Assembly (NCBI RefSeq): GCF_900102485.1
Contig: NZ_FNBX01000018.1
Span: forward strand, 1-57,187
Direction of reading: 5' to 3'
DNA length: 57,187 nt
Origin: Desulfovibrio legallii
GTDB taxonomy: Bacteria > Desulfobacterota > Desulfovibrionia > Desulfovibrionales > Desulfovibrionaceae
This document shows positions 37,758 to 46,635 of this stretch, piece by piece. A program made the translations under genes and the position numbers. Position 1 is the first letter of the stretch. Every line of letters begins with the position of its first letter. The notes under the pieces were generated by a model. That model saw only the letters and a list, made by a program, of their open reading frames with translations, was not told where the DNA came from and did not search any database.

Positions 37758-39395
37758 ATGAGCAACGCCATGTTCTGTTATCAGTGTCAGGAAACCGTAG
37801 GCAACAAGGGCTGCACCCAGATGGGCGTGTGCGGCAAAAAGCCCCGCACCGCCGCCCTGCAGGACGCCCTGGTTTACGCCACCAAGGGCCTGGGCGAGGT
37901 GACCACCAGCCTGCGCGCCCAGGGCGCAGCTGTGGACCACGCCGTGGACCGCCTGGTGACGGGCAATCTTTTTGCCACCATCACCAACGCCAACTTTGAC
38001 GACGACATCCTGGCCCGGCGCGTGCGCGAAACCTGCGCCATGACCAAAAAGCTGCGGGCCGGCCTCGCCGACGCCGCGGGCCTGACCGACGCCGCCCTGT
38101 GGGAAGCCGGGGACGACGAAGCCATCCTGGCCAGGGCCGCCGCCGTGGGCGTGCTGGCCACCCCGGACGACGACGTGCGCTCCCTGCGCTGGCTCATTAC
38201 TTACGGCCTCAAGGGCATGGCCGCCTACGCCAAGCACGCGGACGTGCTGGGCCGCCACGACAAAGGCCTGGACACCTTCATGCAGAAGGCCCTGGCCCAG
38301 ACCCTGGACAACAGCCTCAGCGTGCCCGACCTGGTCAATCTGACCCTGGAGACGGGCAAGGCCGGCGTCACGGCCATGGCCCTGCTGGACGCGGCCAACA
38401 CCGGGGCTTACGGCCATCCGGAAATCACCAAGGTGGACATCGGCGTGGGCAACCGGCCCGGCATCCTCATCTCCGGCCACGACCTGCGCGACCTGGAAAT
38501 GCTGCTGGAGCAGACCGAAGGCACGGGCGTGGACGTGTATACCCACGGCGAGATGCTGCCCGCCCACTACTATCCGGCCTTCAAGAAATACAGCCACTTC
38601 AAGGGCAACTACGGCAACGCCTGGTGGCGGCAGAAGGAAGAATTTGAGAGCTTCAACGGCCCTGTGCTGCTGACCACCAACTGCCTGGTGCCGCCCAAGG
38701 AAAGCTATAAGGACCGCATCTACACCACGGACATCGTGGGCTTTCCCGGCTGCAAGCATATTCCCGGCGAAGTGGGCGAGCGCAAGGACTTTTCCGCCCT
38801 CATCGCCCACGCCAAGGCCTGCCCGCCGCCCACGGAGATCGAGCGCGGCCAGATCGTGGGCGGCTTTGCCCACAATCAGGTGCTGGCCCTGGCCGACAAG
38901 GTGGTGGCGGCCGTCAAATCCGGCGCCATCAAGAAGTTCGTGGTCATGGCGGGCTGCGACGGCCGGGCCAAGTCCCGCTCCTACTATACGGAATTTGCCG
39001 AGGGCCTGCCCAAGGATACGGTGATCCTCACGGCGGGCTGCGCCAAATACCGTTACAACAAGCTGGATCTGGGCGACATCGGCGGCATCCCCCGCGTGCT
39101 GGACGCCGGGCAGTGCAACGATTCTTACTCCCTGGCCGTCATTGCCCTGAAGCTCAAGGAAGTTTTCGGCCTGGAGGACGTCAACGACCTGCCCATTGTC
39201 TACAACATCGCCTGGTATGAGCAGAAGGCCGTCATCGTGCTGCTGGCCCTGCTGGCCCTGGGCGTGAAGAACATCCACCTGGGCCCCACCCTGCCCGCCT
39301 TCCTCTCGCCCAACGTGGCCAAGGTGCTGGTGGAGCAGTTCAACATCGCGGGCATCACTACCCCGCAGGACGACCTCAAGGCCTTCTTCGGCTAA
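37758..39395 (+). CDS. hcp: Hydroxylamine reductase / hybrid cluster protein
   Basis: 545-aa Hcp, an iron-sulfur enzyme with a [4Fe-4S] cluster and a hybrid [4Fe-2S-2O] cluster, implicated in nitric-oxide and hydroxylamine detoxification. The N-terminal cluster Cys are C7, C10, C19 and C25 ([20 protein letters not shown]), the spacing of Desulfovibrio-type Hcp. Hybrid-cluster ligands are seen in [36 protein letters not shown] and [11 protein letters not shown]. Complete. It is placed under the Crp/Fnr-type dyad at 37234. No hcr reductase gene is next to it, as usual in sulfate reducers. Confidence 0.97.
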   Translation: MSNAMFCYQCQETVGNKGCTQMGVCGKKPRTAALQDALVYATKGLGEVTTSLRAQGAAVDHAVDRLVTGNLFATITNANFDDDILARRVRETCAMTKKLRAGLADAAGLTDAALWEAGDDEAILARAAAVGVLATPDDDVRSLRWLITYGLKGMAAYAKHADVLGRHDKGLDTFMQKALAQTLDNSLSVPDLVNLTLETGKAGVTAMALLDAANTGAYGHPEITKVDIGVGNRPGILISGHDLRDLEMLLEQTEGTGVDVYTHGEMLPAHYYPAFKKYSHFKGNYGNAWWRQKEEFESFNGPVLLTTNCLVPPKESYKDRIYTTDIVGFPGCKHIPGEVGERKDFSALIAHAKACPPPTEIERGQIVGGFAHNQVLALADKVVAAVKSGAIKKFVVMAGCDGRAKSRSYYTEFAEGLPKDTVILTAGCAKYRYNKLDLGDIGGIPRVLDAGQCNDSYSLAVIALKLKEVFGLEDVNDLPIVYNIAWYEQKAVIVLLALLALGVKNIHLGPTLPAFLSPNVAKVLVEQFNIAGITTPQDDLKAFFG

Positions 39396-39400
39396 GCGCA

Positions 39401-39436
39401 TGCCGCCCTTGAGGACATATGTTCCCAAGGGCGGCA
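39401..39436. terminator. Bidirectional hairpin between hcp and the sensor kinase
   Basis: 11-bp perfect stem TGCCGCCCTTG / CAAGGGCGGCA with a 14-base loop, starting 6 bp after the hcp stop. The two genes converge here, so it could serve both. A second GC-only inverted repeat follows. No clear T-tract on either strand, so termination is inferred from position. Confidence 0.55.
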
Positions 39437-39488
39437 AAACGCGCGCGCCAGCGCGCGACCGCGCGGCAAAAAGCCGTAAAAACGCCGC

Positions 39489-40787
39489 TCAGGGCAGGGA
39501 CAGAGGACGCGCCCTGAGCGGCGCAAACCGCACTTCCACCTCATTGCGGCCGGGGAAGCGCCGATTTTCATACCCCCACCCCAGCCGGGCGGAGAGCTTC
39601 TCAATAAGCCCGAGGCCGAGGCCGAAGCCCATATCGCCCGCCGCATCCCCTTCCCGCGCCATATAGTTGACCACCGTGACGCTGCCGCCGTGCTGGCGGA
39701 TATGGACAATGCCCCGCAAGGTGTGCTGCAGGGCGTTGCGCACCACATTGCCCAGCACAATGCGCACGGCGGCTTCCGGCAGCGGGGCCGCCCAGGGCGA
39801 AGTTTCCACCACCACATCCAGTTTCTTTCCCGCGCAGAGGTACTGCGATTCGTTCACAACCTCCTGCGTCTGCGCGGCCAGGTCCACCATGCCGGAGGGC
39901 GGCAGCTCCGTCACGTCGCGTCCCAGCCAGAGGAGCGTTTCCACCAGGTGGCGCATGGTGCGGCCCGCGCGCTCAATGCGCCGCAGAATGTCCTTTTCCG
40001 TCTCCCGGACGCTGCCGTGGCGGTCCATAATCTTGTGCAGCAGCTCGGCGGAAGCCAGCACCACGCTGATGGGCGTGCGCAGCTCATGACTGCTGTACTG
40101 CAAGAACAGCCGCTCCCGCTCCAGGCTCCGGTGCTCCGCCGTAAGGCTGTTCCGGATAAGCCCGGCCAGACGGTTGAGCTCCGGATAAAAAAAGTCCAGC
40201 GGCGTTTCCTTAAGCCCGCTTTCGTTGAGCGACGCCGCCCAGGCGGACAAAGCCCTGGCCGGGCGCGACACCCGGCGGATGATCAGCCAGGTAAACAGGC
40301 ACAGCACCACCAGGGTTACGGCGCTGACCCCCAGCAGGGTGCGCAGGGTTTCACGCATCTGGCGGCCCACCAGGGGCGAGGCCGTTTCCGGCGTCAGGCG
40401 CTGGCGCACATAGTAGTCGCGCCCGCCCTCGCGCACCCGCATGACGAAGTTGAATTCCTTGGGCGGCGCGGGCCAGCGCGCCAGATCGTATTTGTAGAGC
40501 TCCCCTTCCCGCAGGGGGGGCGCAAGGTTGGCCCGCACCTCGGCGGGCAGGTTTTCCCAGGAGGACGCGATCTGCAGACCGTTAACTTCCAGCAGCCCCC
40601 GCCCTGGGCCTTCCGGCATGGCCGCCACAAAGCTGCGCACCGAGCGCGCCAGATTGGACGAGGTAACGCTGTCGAGCCCTTTGCCGAAAAAGTTGAGGGC
40701 CAGCAGGGCGTAGCCCAGCATGATGAGCAGGGCCACGGCCAGAAAGGTCAGGCCCAGAGACCAGGTCAGGCTTACATTGCGCGTCAT
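39489..40787 (-). CDS. Sensor histidine kinase (OmpR-partner type) with atypical ATP-binding motif
   Basis: 432 aa. TM1 ~9-31, a periplasmic domain of ~125 residues (EFNFVMRVREGGRDYYVRQR), TM2 ~155-175 (LLGVSAVTLVVLCLFTWLII), then a HAMP-like linker. The H-box is LQYSSHELRTPISVVLASAE, and the N-box lies in RIVLGNVVRNALQHTLRG. The usual G1 (DxGxG) is replaced by VTVVNYMAREGDAAGDMGFG and G2 reads GFGLGLGLIEKLSARLG. Overlaps the response regulator gene by one base. It probably senses an envelope or efflux substrate for the macAB operon. The ATPase lid is unusual, so activity is not certain. Confidence 0.9.
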   Translation of the reverse strand: MTRNVSLTWSLGLTFLAVALLIMLGYALLALNFFGKGLDSVTSSNLARSVRSFVAAMPEGPGRGLLEVNGLQIASSWENLPAEVRANLAPPLREGELYKYDLARWPAPPKEFNFVMRVREGGRDYYVRQRLTPETASPLVGRQMRETLRTLLGVSAVTLVVLCLFTWLIIRRVSRPARALSAWAASLNESGLKETPLDFFYPELNRLAGLIRNSLTAEHRSLERERLFLQYSSHELRTPISVVLASAELLHKIMDRHGSVRETEKDILRRIERAGRTMRHLVETLLWLGRDVTELPPSGMVDLAAQTQEVVNESQYLCAGKKLDVVVETSPWAAPLPEAAVRIVLGNVVRNALQHTLRGIVHIRQHGGSVTVVNYMAREGDAAGDMGFGLGLGLIEKLSARLGWGYENRRFPGRNEVEVRFAPLRARPLSLP

Positions 40788-41461
40788 CAGTCTTCCTCCC
40801 GGCGCAGGGCTACGCCGTGCCCGGCCACCGTATGCAACAGCTTGGGGGTAAAGGCCGCGTCAACCGCGCGCCGCAGATGGAAAAGATGGACCTTGAGGCT
40901 GTCGCTGTCCGGCGCGTCCTCGCCCCAGACGTCGCGCAGCAGCTTCTGCCGGCTGACCACCTGGGGCGCGCGGCGCAGCAGCGCCTCCAGCAGCCGCCAG
41001 CCGGTGGGCGAAAGCGGCACGCTGCGCCCCTGGCGCGTTACCGTGCGGGCTTCCAGGTCCATGACCAGGTCGGCATAGCGCAGCACCCGGACCTGCCCGC
41101 TGCGCCGCTGGGCCAGGGCCCGCAGCCGGGCCGCCAGCTCCCGCAGCTCAAAGGGCTTGACCAGATAATCGTCCGTCCCCACGGCAAAGCCGGCCAGCTT
41201 GTCCTCCAGGCGCTCCCGCGCCGTCAGCATGAGCACGGGGGTGTCGTTTCCCTCGCGGCGCAGCCGTTCGCACAGGGAAAGGCCGTCCAGAAGCGGCAGA
41301 TTGAGATCCAGCATGATCGCGTCGTACTCGTTGCCCAAGGCCAGCCGCAGACCGGCGGACCCCGTGGCCGCGTAGTCGCAGAGCACGGATTCCAGCTCCA
41401 GATATTCCACTATGGTGGTGGCCAGATCCACATCGTCCTCCACCAGCAGCGTCTGCAACAT
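40787..41461 (-). CDS. OmpR/PmrA-family response regulator
   Basis: 224 aa. The receiver domain has the acidic pair VEDD, phospho-acceptor D52 (AIMLDLNLPLLDG) and K102-region VKPFEL. The C-terminal winged helix has LSPTGWRLLEALLRRAPQVV, then SRQKLLRDVWGEDAPDSDSL and KVHLFHLRRAVDAAF, as in ColR/PmrA/QseB proteins. It follows the TolC-like gene by 9 bp and the kinase by overlap. The direct repeats GTTAAG-N5-GTTAAG upstream of macA match the PmrA-type binding pattern, so it probably controls its own operon. Confidence 0.92.
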   Translation of the reverse strand: MLQTLLVEDDVDLATTIVEYLELESVLCDYAATGSAGLRLALGNEYDAIMLDLNLPLLDGLSLCERLRREGNDTPVLMLTARERLEDKLAGFAVGTDDYLVKPFELRELAARLRALAQRRSGQVRVLRYADLVMDLEARTVTRQGRSVPLSPTGWRLLEALLRRAPQVVSRQKLLRDVWGEDAPDSDSLKVHLFHLRRAVDAAFTPKLLHTVAGHGVALRREED

Positions 41462-41470
41462 GCGCGCTCC

Positions 41471-42895
41471 TTACTGCCCCTGCGGCTGGCGCAAAGGTTC
41501 GTAGCGCCCGCCCATGGCCTTGTAGACGTCGTTTTCCCACGTCAGCCGGCTGTAGCGGGCCTCCAGGGCGGAAAGGGCCGAGCTGTTGGCCGTGGCCAGG
41601 GCTTCCAGATAGTCTTTGAGCGCCGCCCGCCCCACGGCGTGCCGCGTCTGATAATAGGCCGCAATGCGCACGTCGCGCTGGTGCACGGTCTGCAGCTGGG
41701 CCAGGGCCTCCCCGGCCAGATGGTAGGCGGCGTAGGCCGCGTCCACTTCGTTGAGGGCCGTGGTCAGGCTCTGGATCAGATCCAGTTTGGCGCTTTCAAA
41801 GGCGTTCTGCGAAACTTTGAGGTTCCACCACAGGGTGTTCCAGTCCAGAAACGGCAGGCTCAGGCTCACCAGCCCCTGTAAAAGGGGCGTGTCAAACATG
41901 GCGCCGGAGCTGCCTGCCGTGGCCGTAAGGCTGCCGCCCACGCTCAGCCTGGGGTACCAGGCGGCTTTATCCGCCGCCACGCTCTTGAAGGTGGACTGCA
42001 CGCGGGCCTCCGCCGCACGGATGTCCGGCCGAGCGGCCAGGGCGGCAATGGGCACGCCCAGGTCAACCTCCGCTCCGGCAAGGGCCAGGATGTCCAGACC
42101 GGCGGGCAGGGGCGGGTCTTCGCCGGGACGCAGGTTGCAGAGGTCGCGCAGGGTCTGCAGGGCCTGAACGCGCTGGGCGCGCAGGGTTGTAAGGCTGTGG
42201 CGCGCGTTGAGCAGGGCCTGTTCCGCCTCCAGCGGCTCCACCACCGCTACCTTGCCCCCCGCATAGCGCTGCCGGGCAATGTCAAGGATGCGGGAATACG
42301 CCGCAATGTTGCCCTCCACCAGCCGCATGGCCTGGTCCAGGTAGGCAATGTGCCACCAGGCCGCCACCACGCTGTTGATCAGGGTCAGCCGGGCGGCGGC
42401 CAGATCTTCCAGCGTGGCCCTGTATTCCCATGCGGCGGCGTTCTGGGCGGCGGCCAGGCGCTGCCAGAGGTCCAGCTCATAGCTCAGGGAGCCCTCGGCC
42501 GACCAATCCTCATACATATCCCGCCCCTGGGCCGTTTCCTTCGCGCCCAGGTTGCGGGTGGAGCTTGCCGTGCCCTCGGCGGCAAGGGCGGGAATGAGGT
42601 CACTGACGCGCAGCCGCGCCTGGTAGCGCGCCTTCTGGGCCGTAAGGGCGCTCTTGGCCAGATCCGCGTTGCGCTCCAGGGCCAGGTCCACAGTTCTGTT
42701 CAGAGCGTCGAGGCCGTAGGCGCGCCACCAGGCTCTGTCCAGGCCGTAGCGGGCGGCCACGTCCGCCTCCGCCGCCACAGCCCGGGTAAGGTCGGCGCTG
42801 TCGTAGCGCCTGCCGGCGCAGCCCCCCAGCACAAGGAAGGCCAGCGCCAGGGCCGCAAACGCCCGCAGGCCTGAGGAACGGAAAAACGTGCTCAT
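41471..42895 (-). CDS. Outer-membrane efflux lipoprotein (NodT/TolC family)
   Basis: 474 aa, the outer-membrane channel for the MacAB pump. A type II signal peptide ends in the lipobox LVLGGC, so it is a lipoprotein as in OprM/NodT. The body is two repeated OEP domains with long coiled helices (RTVDLALERNADLAKSALTA; GGKVAVVEPLEAEQALLNARH; LAGEALAQLQTVHQRDVRIA) and ends with YKAMGGRYEPLR. Overlaps macB by 4 bp and is followed by the regulator. The substrate is unknown. Confidence 0.9.
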   Translation of the reverse strand: MSTFFRSSGLRAFAALALAFLVLGGCAGRRYDSADLTRAVAAEADVAARYGLDRAWWRAYGLDALNRTVDLALERNADLAKSALTAQKARYQARLRVSDLIPALAAEGTASSTRNLGAKETAQGRDMYEDWSAEGSLSYELDLWQRLAAAQNAAAWEYRATLEDLAAARLTLINSVVAAWWHIAYLDQAMRLVEGNIAAYSRILDIARQRYAGGKVAVVEPLEAEQALLNARHSLTTLRAQRVQALQTLRDLCNLRPGEDPPLPAGLDILALAGAEVDLGVPIAALAARPDIRAAEARVQSTFKSVAADKAAWYPRLSVGGSLTATAGSSGAMFDTPLLQGLVSLSLPFLDWNTLWWNLKVSQNAFESAKLDLIQSLTTALNEVDAAYAAYHLAGEALAQLQTVHQRDVRIAAYYQTRHAVGRAALKDYLEALATANSSALSALEARYSRLTWENDVYKAMGGRYEPLRQPQGQ

Positions 42896-44823
42896 TCGCG
42901 CGCCAACGCTTCAATGGGGTTGAGCCGGGCGGCGTTGCGGGCCGGCACAAAGCCGAACACCGTGCCGATAAGCGAAGAGCAGACCACGGAAAGCACGATG
43001 GAATCCGCCGCAATGCGCAGGGGAAAGGCGACGGCCAGCATGTCCGCCAGGCCGCTTACCGCCGTAGCCAGCAAAATGCCCGCCAGACTGCCCGCCAGGC
43101 AGATGAATATGGCCTCCATAAGAAACTGCTCCATAATATGCCCCCGCCGCGCGCCCACGGCCATGCGCAGCCCGATTTCTCTGGTGCGCTCGGTCACGGA
43201 AACCAGCATGATGTTCATAACGCCTATGCCCCCCACCACCAGGGCGATGAGGGCGATGCCCGTGACCAGCAGGGTCATGGTGCCGGTGGCGCTCTCCACT
43301 GTCTTTTTGATGGTGTCGGTATTAAAGGTGAAAAAATCCTTGCTGCCGTGCCGGGCCGTGAGCAGGCGGACGATGTTCTGCTCGGCCAGCAGGGGCGGCA
43401 CCGCGTCCGCCACCTTGACCGTAATGGAAGAAATGCTGTGCGTGCCCGATACCCGGTACATGACCGTGGTGTACGGCGCCCAAAGGTTCAGGGTATCCGA
43501 AGGGCCGAAGCCCATGTCCTTTTTTTTGACCACGCCCACCACGCGCAGGGGGCGCTTGTTAAACAGCACCACCTGGCCCGCGGCGTCCCCGAGGGGAAAG
43601 AGCTTTTTGCGCGTATTGTCGTCAATGACCACGCAGGATGCGTTGGCCCGCACGTCCGCCGCGTCAAAAAACCTTCCTGAGGCCAGCTCCAGCCCCTTGA
43701 CGTCAAAATAGCTCGCGCCCACGCCGTTGAGCTGGGCCGTGACCGAAATGTTGCGCCAGGTCAGCGTGCCGCTGGCGGAAGCGTTGGGCGTGCTGCTGGC
43801 CAGGTAGGTCTGCCGGGCCAGCACGGCGGCGTCCGCCGCCGTAAGGGTGGTCACCTTGGCGGCGTGCCGGTCGCCGAAATCTTTGCCAGGAAAAATATCA
43901 ATGGTGTTGGTGCCCATGGCGCTGATGTCGGCCACAATTTTTTCCTGCGAGCCCCGGCCCAGCGCCATGACGCAGACCACCGCCGCAATGCCGATGATAA
44001 TGCCCAGCATGGTCAGGCAGGAGCGCAGCTTGTGCGCCCAGATGGCCTGAACGGACATGCGCGCGGCCTCGCGCAGCCGCTCCAGCCGCCCCCAGGCCGG
44101 GGCCGCGGCCGCCTGCGGCAGCGCAGCCGCGTCCGCCGCCGGGCGCGTGCGCTCGTCCGCCGCCAGCCGGCCGTCGCTGATGCGGATGACCCTGGCGGCG
44201 CGGGCCGCCACCGTGGGGTCGTGGGTGACCACGATGACCGTATGCCCCTTGCGGTTAAGGGCCTCCAGCGTATCCATGACCTGCTTGCCGCTGACTGAAT
44301 CCAGCGCGCCTGTGGGCTCGTCCGCCAGGATGATCTCCCCGCCGTTCATCAGGGCGCGGGCAATGCTCACCCGCTGCTGCTGGCCGCCGGAAAGCTCCAC
44401 TGGCAGGCTGCGCAGCCGGTCCTCCAGCCCCAGAGACCGGAGCAGGGCGGCGGCCCTGGCCAGCCGGACGGCCTTGCCCGTGCCCGCGTACACGGCGGGC
44501 AGGGCCACGTTTTCCACCGCGCTGCAGCTGCTGAGCAGGTTGTAGCGCTGGAACACAAACCCCAGGTACGCGCAGCGCAGATCTGAAAGCGCGTCGGCGT
44601 CCAGAGCGGCGGTATCCTGCCCGTTGATGCGGCAGACGCCCGCGCCGGGCGTATCCAGGCAGCCCAGCAGGTTCATGAGCGTGGATTTGCCGGAACCGGA
44701 AGGCCCCATGATGGCGACAAACTCGCCCCGCTCAATGGTAAAGCTCACCTCATGCAGCACCTGCACACGGTTGGGCTCCACGCCGTACCATTTGGACACG
44801 CGCTCCACTGCGATAAGCGGCAT
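42892..44823 (-). CDS. macB: MacB-type ABC transporter (ATPase and permease fused)
   Basis: 643 aa. The ABC domain (1-~230) has Walker A GPSGSGKST, signature LSGGQQQRVSIARAL, Walker B ILADEPTGALDS and the H-loop VTHD. The permease domain has TM1 near residue 270 and a large periplasmic domain of ~220 residues. Three C-terminal helices include LVVGGIGVMNIMLVSVTERTREIGLRMAVGARR, the MacB/FtsX signature. The ATG overlaps the macA stop codon. It works with MacA and a TolC protein to export macrolide-like compounds, peptides or other substrates; which one is unknown. Confidence 0.94.
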   Translation of the reverse strand: MPLIAVERVSKWYGVEPNRVQVLHEVSFTIERGEFVAIMGPSGSGKSTLMNLLGCLDTPGAGVCRINGQDTAALDADALSDLRCAYLGFVFQRYNLLSSCSAVENVALPAVYAGTGKAVRLARAAALLRSLGLEDRLRSLPVELSGGQQQRVSIARALMNGGEIILADEPTGALDSVSGKQVMDTLEALNRKGHTVIVVTHDPTVAARAARVIRISDGRLAADERTRPAADAAALPQAAAAPAWGRLERLREAARMSVQAIWAHKLRSCLTMLGIIIGIAAVVCVMALGRGSQEKIVADISAMGTNTIDIFPGKDFGDRHAAKVTTLTAADAAVLARQTYLASSTPNASASGTLTWRNISVTAQLNGVGASYFDVKGLELASGRFFDAADVRANASCVVIDDNTRKKLFPLGDAAGQVVLFNKRPLRVVGVVKKKDMGFGPSDTLNLWAPYTTVMYRVSGTHSISSITVKVADAVPPLLAEQNIVRLLTARHGSKDFFTFNTDTIKKTVESATGTMTLLVTGIALIALVVGGIGVMNIMLVSVTERTREIGLRMAVGARRGHIMEQFLMEAIFICLAGSLAGILLATAVSGLADMLAVAFPLRIAADSIVLSVVCSSLIGTVFGFVPARNAARLNPIEALARE

Positions 44824-46066
44824 CAGTGCGGCCCTCCGGGGCCGGGGCCGTGGCGCTGCTCGCTGGCCTCCACCTGCGCCTGGGTCAGCTCGCCGGAGAC
44901 TACCTTTTCGCCCTCGCGCAGCCCGGAGCGGATCTCCACCCGCACGCCGTCGGACAAGCCTGTGGTCACCGGCCGCGGCCGCACTGCGCCGTCCGCCTCA
45001 AGCACGCGGACCTGCCTGCCGCCGGGCGCGCTTTCCACCGCCAGCAGGGGAACCAGCGTCACGCCCTTGCGGGTGGCCGTGGTGATGGAAGCCTGCGCCG
45101 TCATGCCGATGTGCAGGTGAGCGTCGCCGTTGTCCACGGCGGCGCGGGCGTAATAATACACGGCCGTATCCGATGAGGAGGAGGAAGACGAGCTGCTGGA
45201 ACCGGAAGTGCCGCTGGTACTGGTTTCATAGCTGCCGTCGGAAAGCGTGGTCAGGCCGGGATCTATGGAGTTGATGACGGCCGTGCGCGCCATGTCCGGC
45301 TCGCCCAGAATGGTGTAGGACATCTCCATGCCGGCGATACCGAGGGGATGTCCCCTTCGGAAATCTCCAGCCAGATCTCCATCTTGTTGAGATCGGCGAT
45401 CTGCACGATGGTGGGCGTGGTCTGCGCGGCGTTGACAGTCTGGTCTTCGTCCACAGGGACGGAAACCACCGTGCCGTCCAGGGGGGCGGTAATCCTGGTG
45501 TAGCCCAGATTTTCCGTATCCGTATCCACGGCCAGGGTGGTTTCGCGCACCTGGGCTTCCAGGGCGGCCACCTCGGCCTTGGCCAGGGCCAGGGCCGTTT
45601 CCGCGTTTTCCAGGTCCTCCCGCGAGGCTGCGTCTCCGGCGTGGAGCTTCTTCTCCCGCTGGTACTGGCGCTCGGCCACCCGCAGGCTGATCTTTTTGGA
45701 TTCCAGCTGCGCCTTGTAGGACTGCAGCAGGGCTTTGTCCGTCTCCAGCTGATTTTTTTGCTTGGTGGAATTGATTTCCGCCAGCAGGTCGCCCTTGAGC
45801 ACCTGCTGGCCCACAGTCACGTGCAGTTTCGTAATCTGCCCGGAGACCTGCGCGCCCACCGTGACCAGATGTGCGGCCTTGACCTCGCCCGTGGCGCTGA
45901 TGGTGTGGCTGATGTCGCCGATAACCGCCGGCTCGGTAAGATAGAAGGGCGCTCCATTCCCCCGGCCCGCCCACCACCAGAAGGCCGCCGCCAGGATCAG
46001 GACTGCCAGGGCCGCCGCGGCCAGGCGTTTTTTGTATTTTTGCAACAAGGTTTTCCAGTCCGTCAT
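44823..46066 (-). pseudogene. macA: MacA-type periplasmic adaptor, broken by a single-base frameshift
   Basis: Membrane-fusion protein of the MacAB pump. From ATG 46066: cytosolic start, TM helix (LAAAALAVLILAAAFWWW), biotinyl-lipoyl half (GEVKAAHLVTVGAQVSGQIT), coiled-coil hairpin (ALLQSYKAQLESKKISLRVA) and beta barrel up to LEISEGDIPSV. There the frame fails at 45331-45334: it continues SPAWRCPTPF and stops at 45263. Another frame carries on with GMEMSYTILGEPDMARTAV, a Ser-rich linker (10 Ser) and the membrane-proximal domain to the stop at 44823. Adding one G after 45332 gives SPGMEMSY and restores one ORF, so it is a one-base deletion, real or a sequencing error. The rest of the operon is intact. 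Confidence 0.85.
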
Positions 46067-46099
46067 ACTCCACCTCAACACCAGAAGAAGCCGCCCCCG

Positions 46100-46116
46100 G
46101 TTAAGACCGCGTTAAG
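46100..46116. promoter_or_regulatory. PmrA-type direct-repeat box upstream of macA
   Basis: GTTAAG-N5-GTTAAG on the plus strand (CTTAAC-N5-CTTAAC on the minus strand). This equals the CTTAA(T/G/C)-N5-CTTAA pattern of PmrA/QseB-like OmpR-family regulators. It lies 34 bp before the macA ATG and 10 bp upstream of a plus-strand TTGACA-17-TAATTT promoter, so it could act in either direction. The operon encodes an OmpR-family regulator. Confidence 0.6.
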
Positions 46117-46126
46117 ACCTCCTCGC

Positions 46127-46155
46127 TTGACAGCCCGACAAAGGGGCCGTAATTT
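46127..46155 (+). promoter_or_regulatory. Strong sigma-70 promoter pointing toward rfbB
   Basis: TTGACA (46127-46132), 17-bp spacer, TAATTT (46150-46155); the start would be near 46162. Perfect -35 and a good -10. The transcript would run through the ~470-bp spacer or the putative small ORF into rfbB. Confidence 0.55.
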
Positions 46156-46252
46156 TTTCCTCTCCCAAGCTGTAGGAATAACAGCGGAAAACGTTTTCCA
46201 CCGCACTGATCTTCCGCCCCGGAGCGGTCTTCCAGACCTCGGAAGTTTTGCC

Positions 46253-46579
46253 ATGACCACGCTGCTGTTGCGCCGCACCACGCCCCTGGCTGACGGCGGC
46301 CAGGTCTGCGACTTTCGCTGCAAAAAAGGCCGCGTCGTTGTGCAAGGCTGGGACGCCCCCTTGACGCCCGGCAGCCTCTCCGTGCGCCCCGCGCAAACCT
46401 TTTTACCGCAGCCCGCCTGCCGTGACCAGCCTTATATGACGCCCATGGCCGCCTGCCCACATGCCCCTTCCCCTGCCCCTTCCGCAGGACAGCGGGCGCG
46501 TCTTGCCTTACCCGCTGGCTTGTTCTATGCTGGGGCCTTACTTCCAGCCCCGGCATTCCCCCTGCCCGGCCGCAACTGA
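46253..46579 (+). CDS. Possible small hypothetical protein in the macA-rfbB spacer
   Basis: 108-aa open frame starting MTTLLLRRTTPLADGGQVCDF with a moderate ribosome site (GGAAG, 7 bases before the ATG) and the promoter TTGACA-17-TAATTT upstream. It has an N-terminal Cys pair (CDFRCKKG) but after ~residue 45 becomes a Pro/Ala-rich sequence without family look, and the rfbB promoter candidate lies inside its end. It may instead be a noncoding leader. The 570-bp spacer between macA and rfbB holds nothing else recognisable. Confidence 0.25.
   Translation: MTTLLLRRTTPLADGGQVCDFRCKKGRVVVQGWDAPLTPGSLSVRPAQTFLPQPACRDQPYMTPMAACPHAPSPAPSAGQRARLALPAGLFYAGALLPAPAFPLPGRN
46503..46531 (+). promoter_or_regulatory. 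Sigma-70 promoter of the rfbBAC genes
   Basis: TTGCCT (46503-46508), 17-bp spacer, TATGCT (46526-46531), 105 bp before the rfbB ATG. Confidence 0.5.
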
Positions 46580-46635
46580 CGCGCCCGGGTCTGGAGTCTC
46601 GGCGGCATTCTCTATTCCGGAACGGAGACGCACAC

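Noticed and set aside
37302..39437. 711-aa minus-strand open frame across hcp
   Set aside because: Antisense shadow of hcp and cupin; repetitive His/Gly-rich composition and no start signal.
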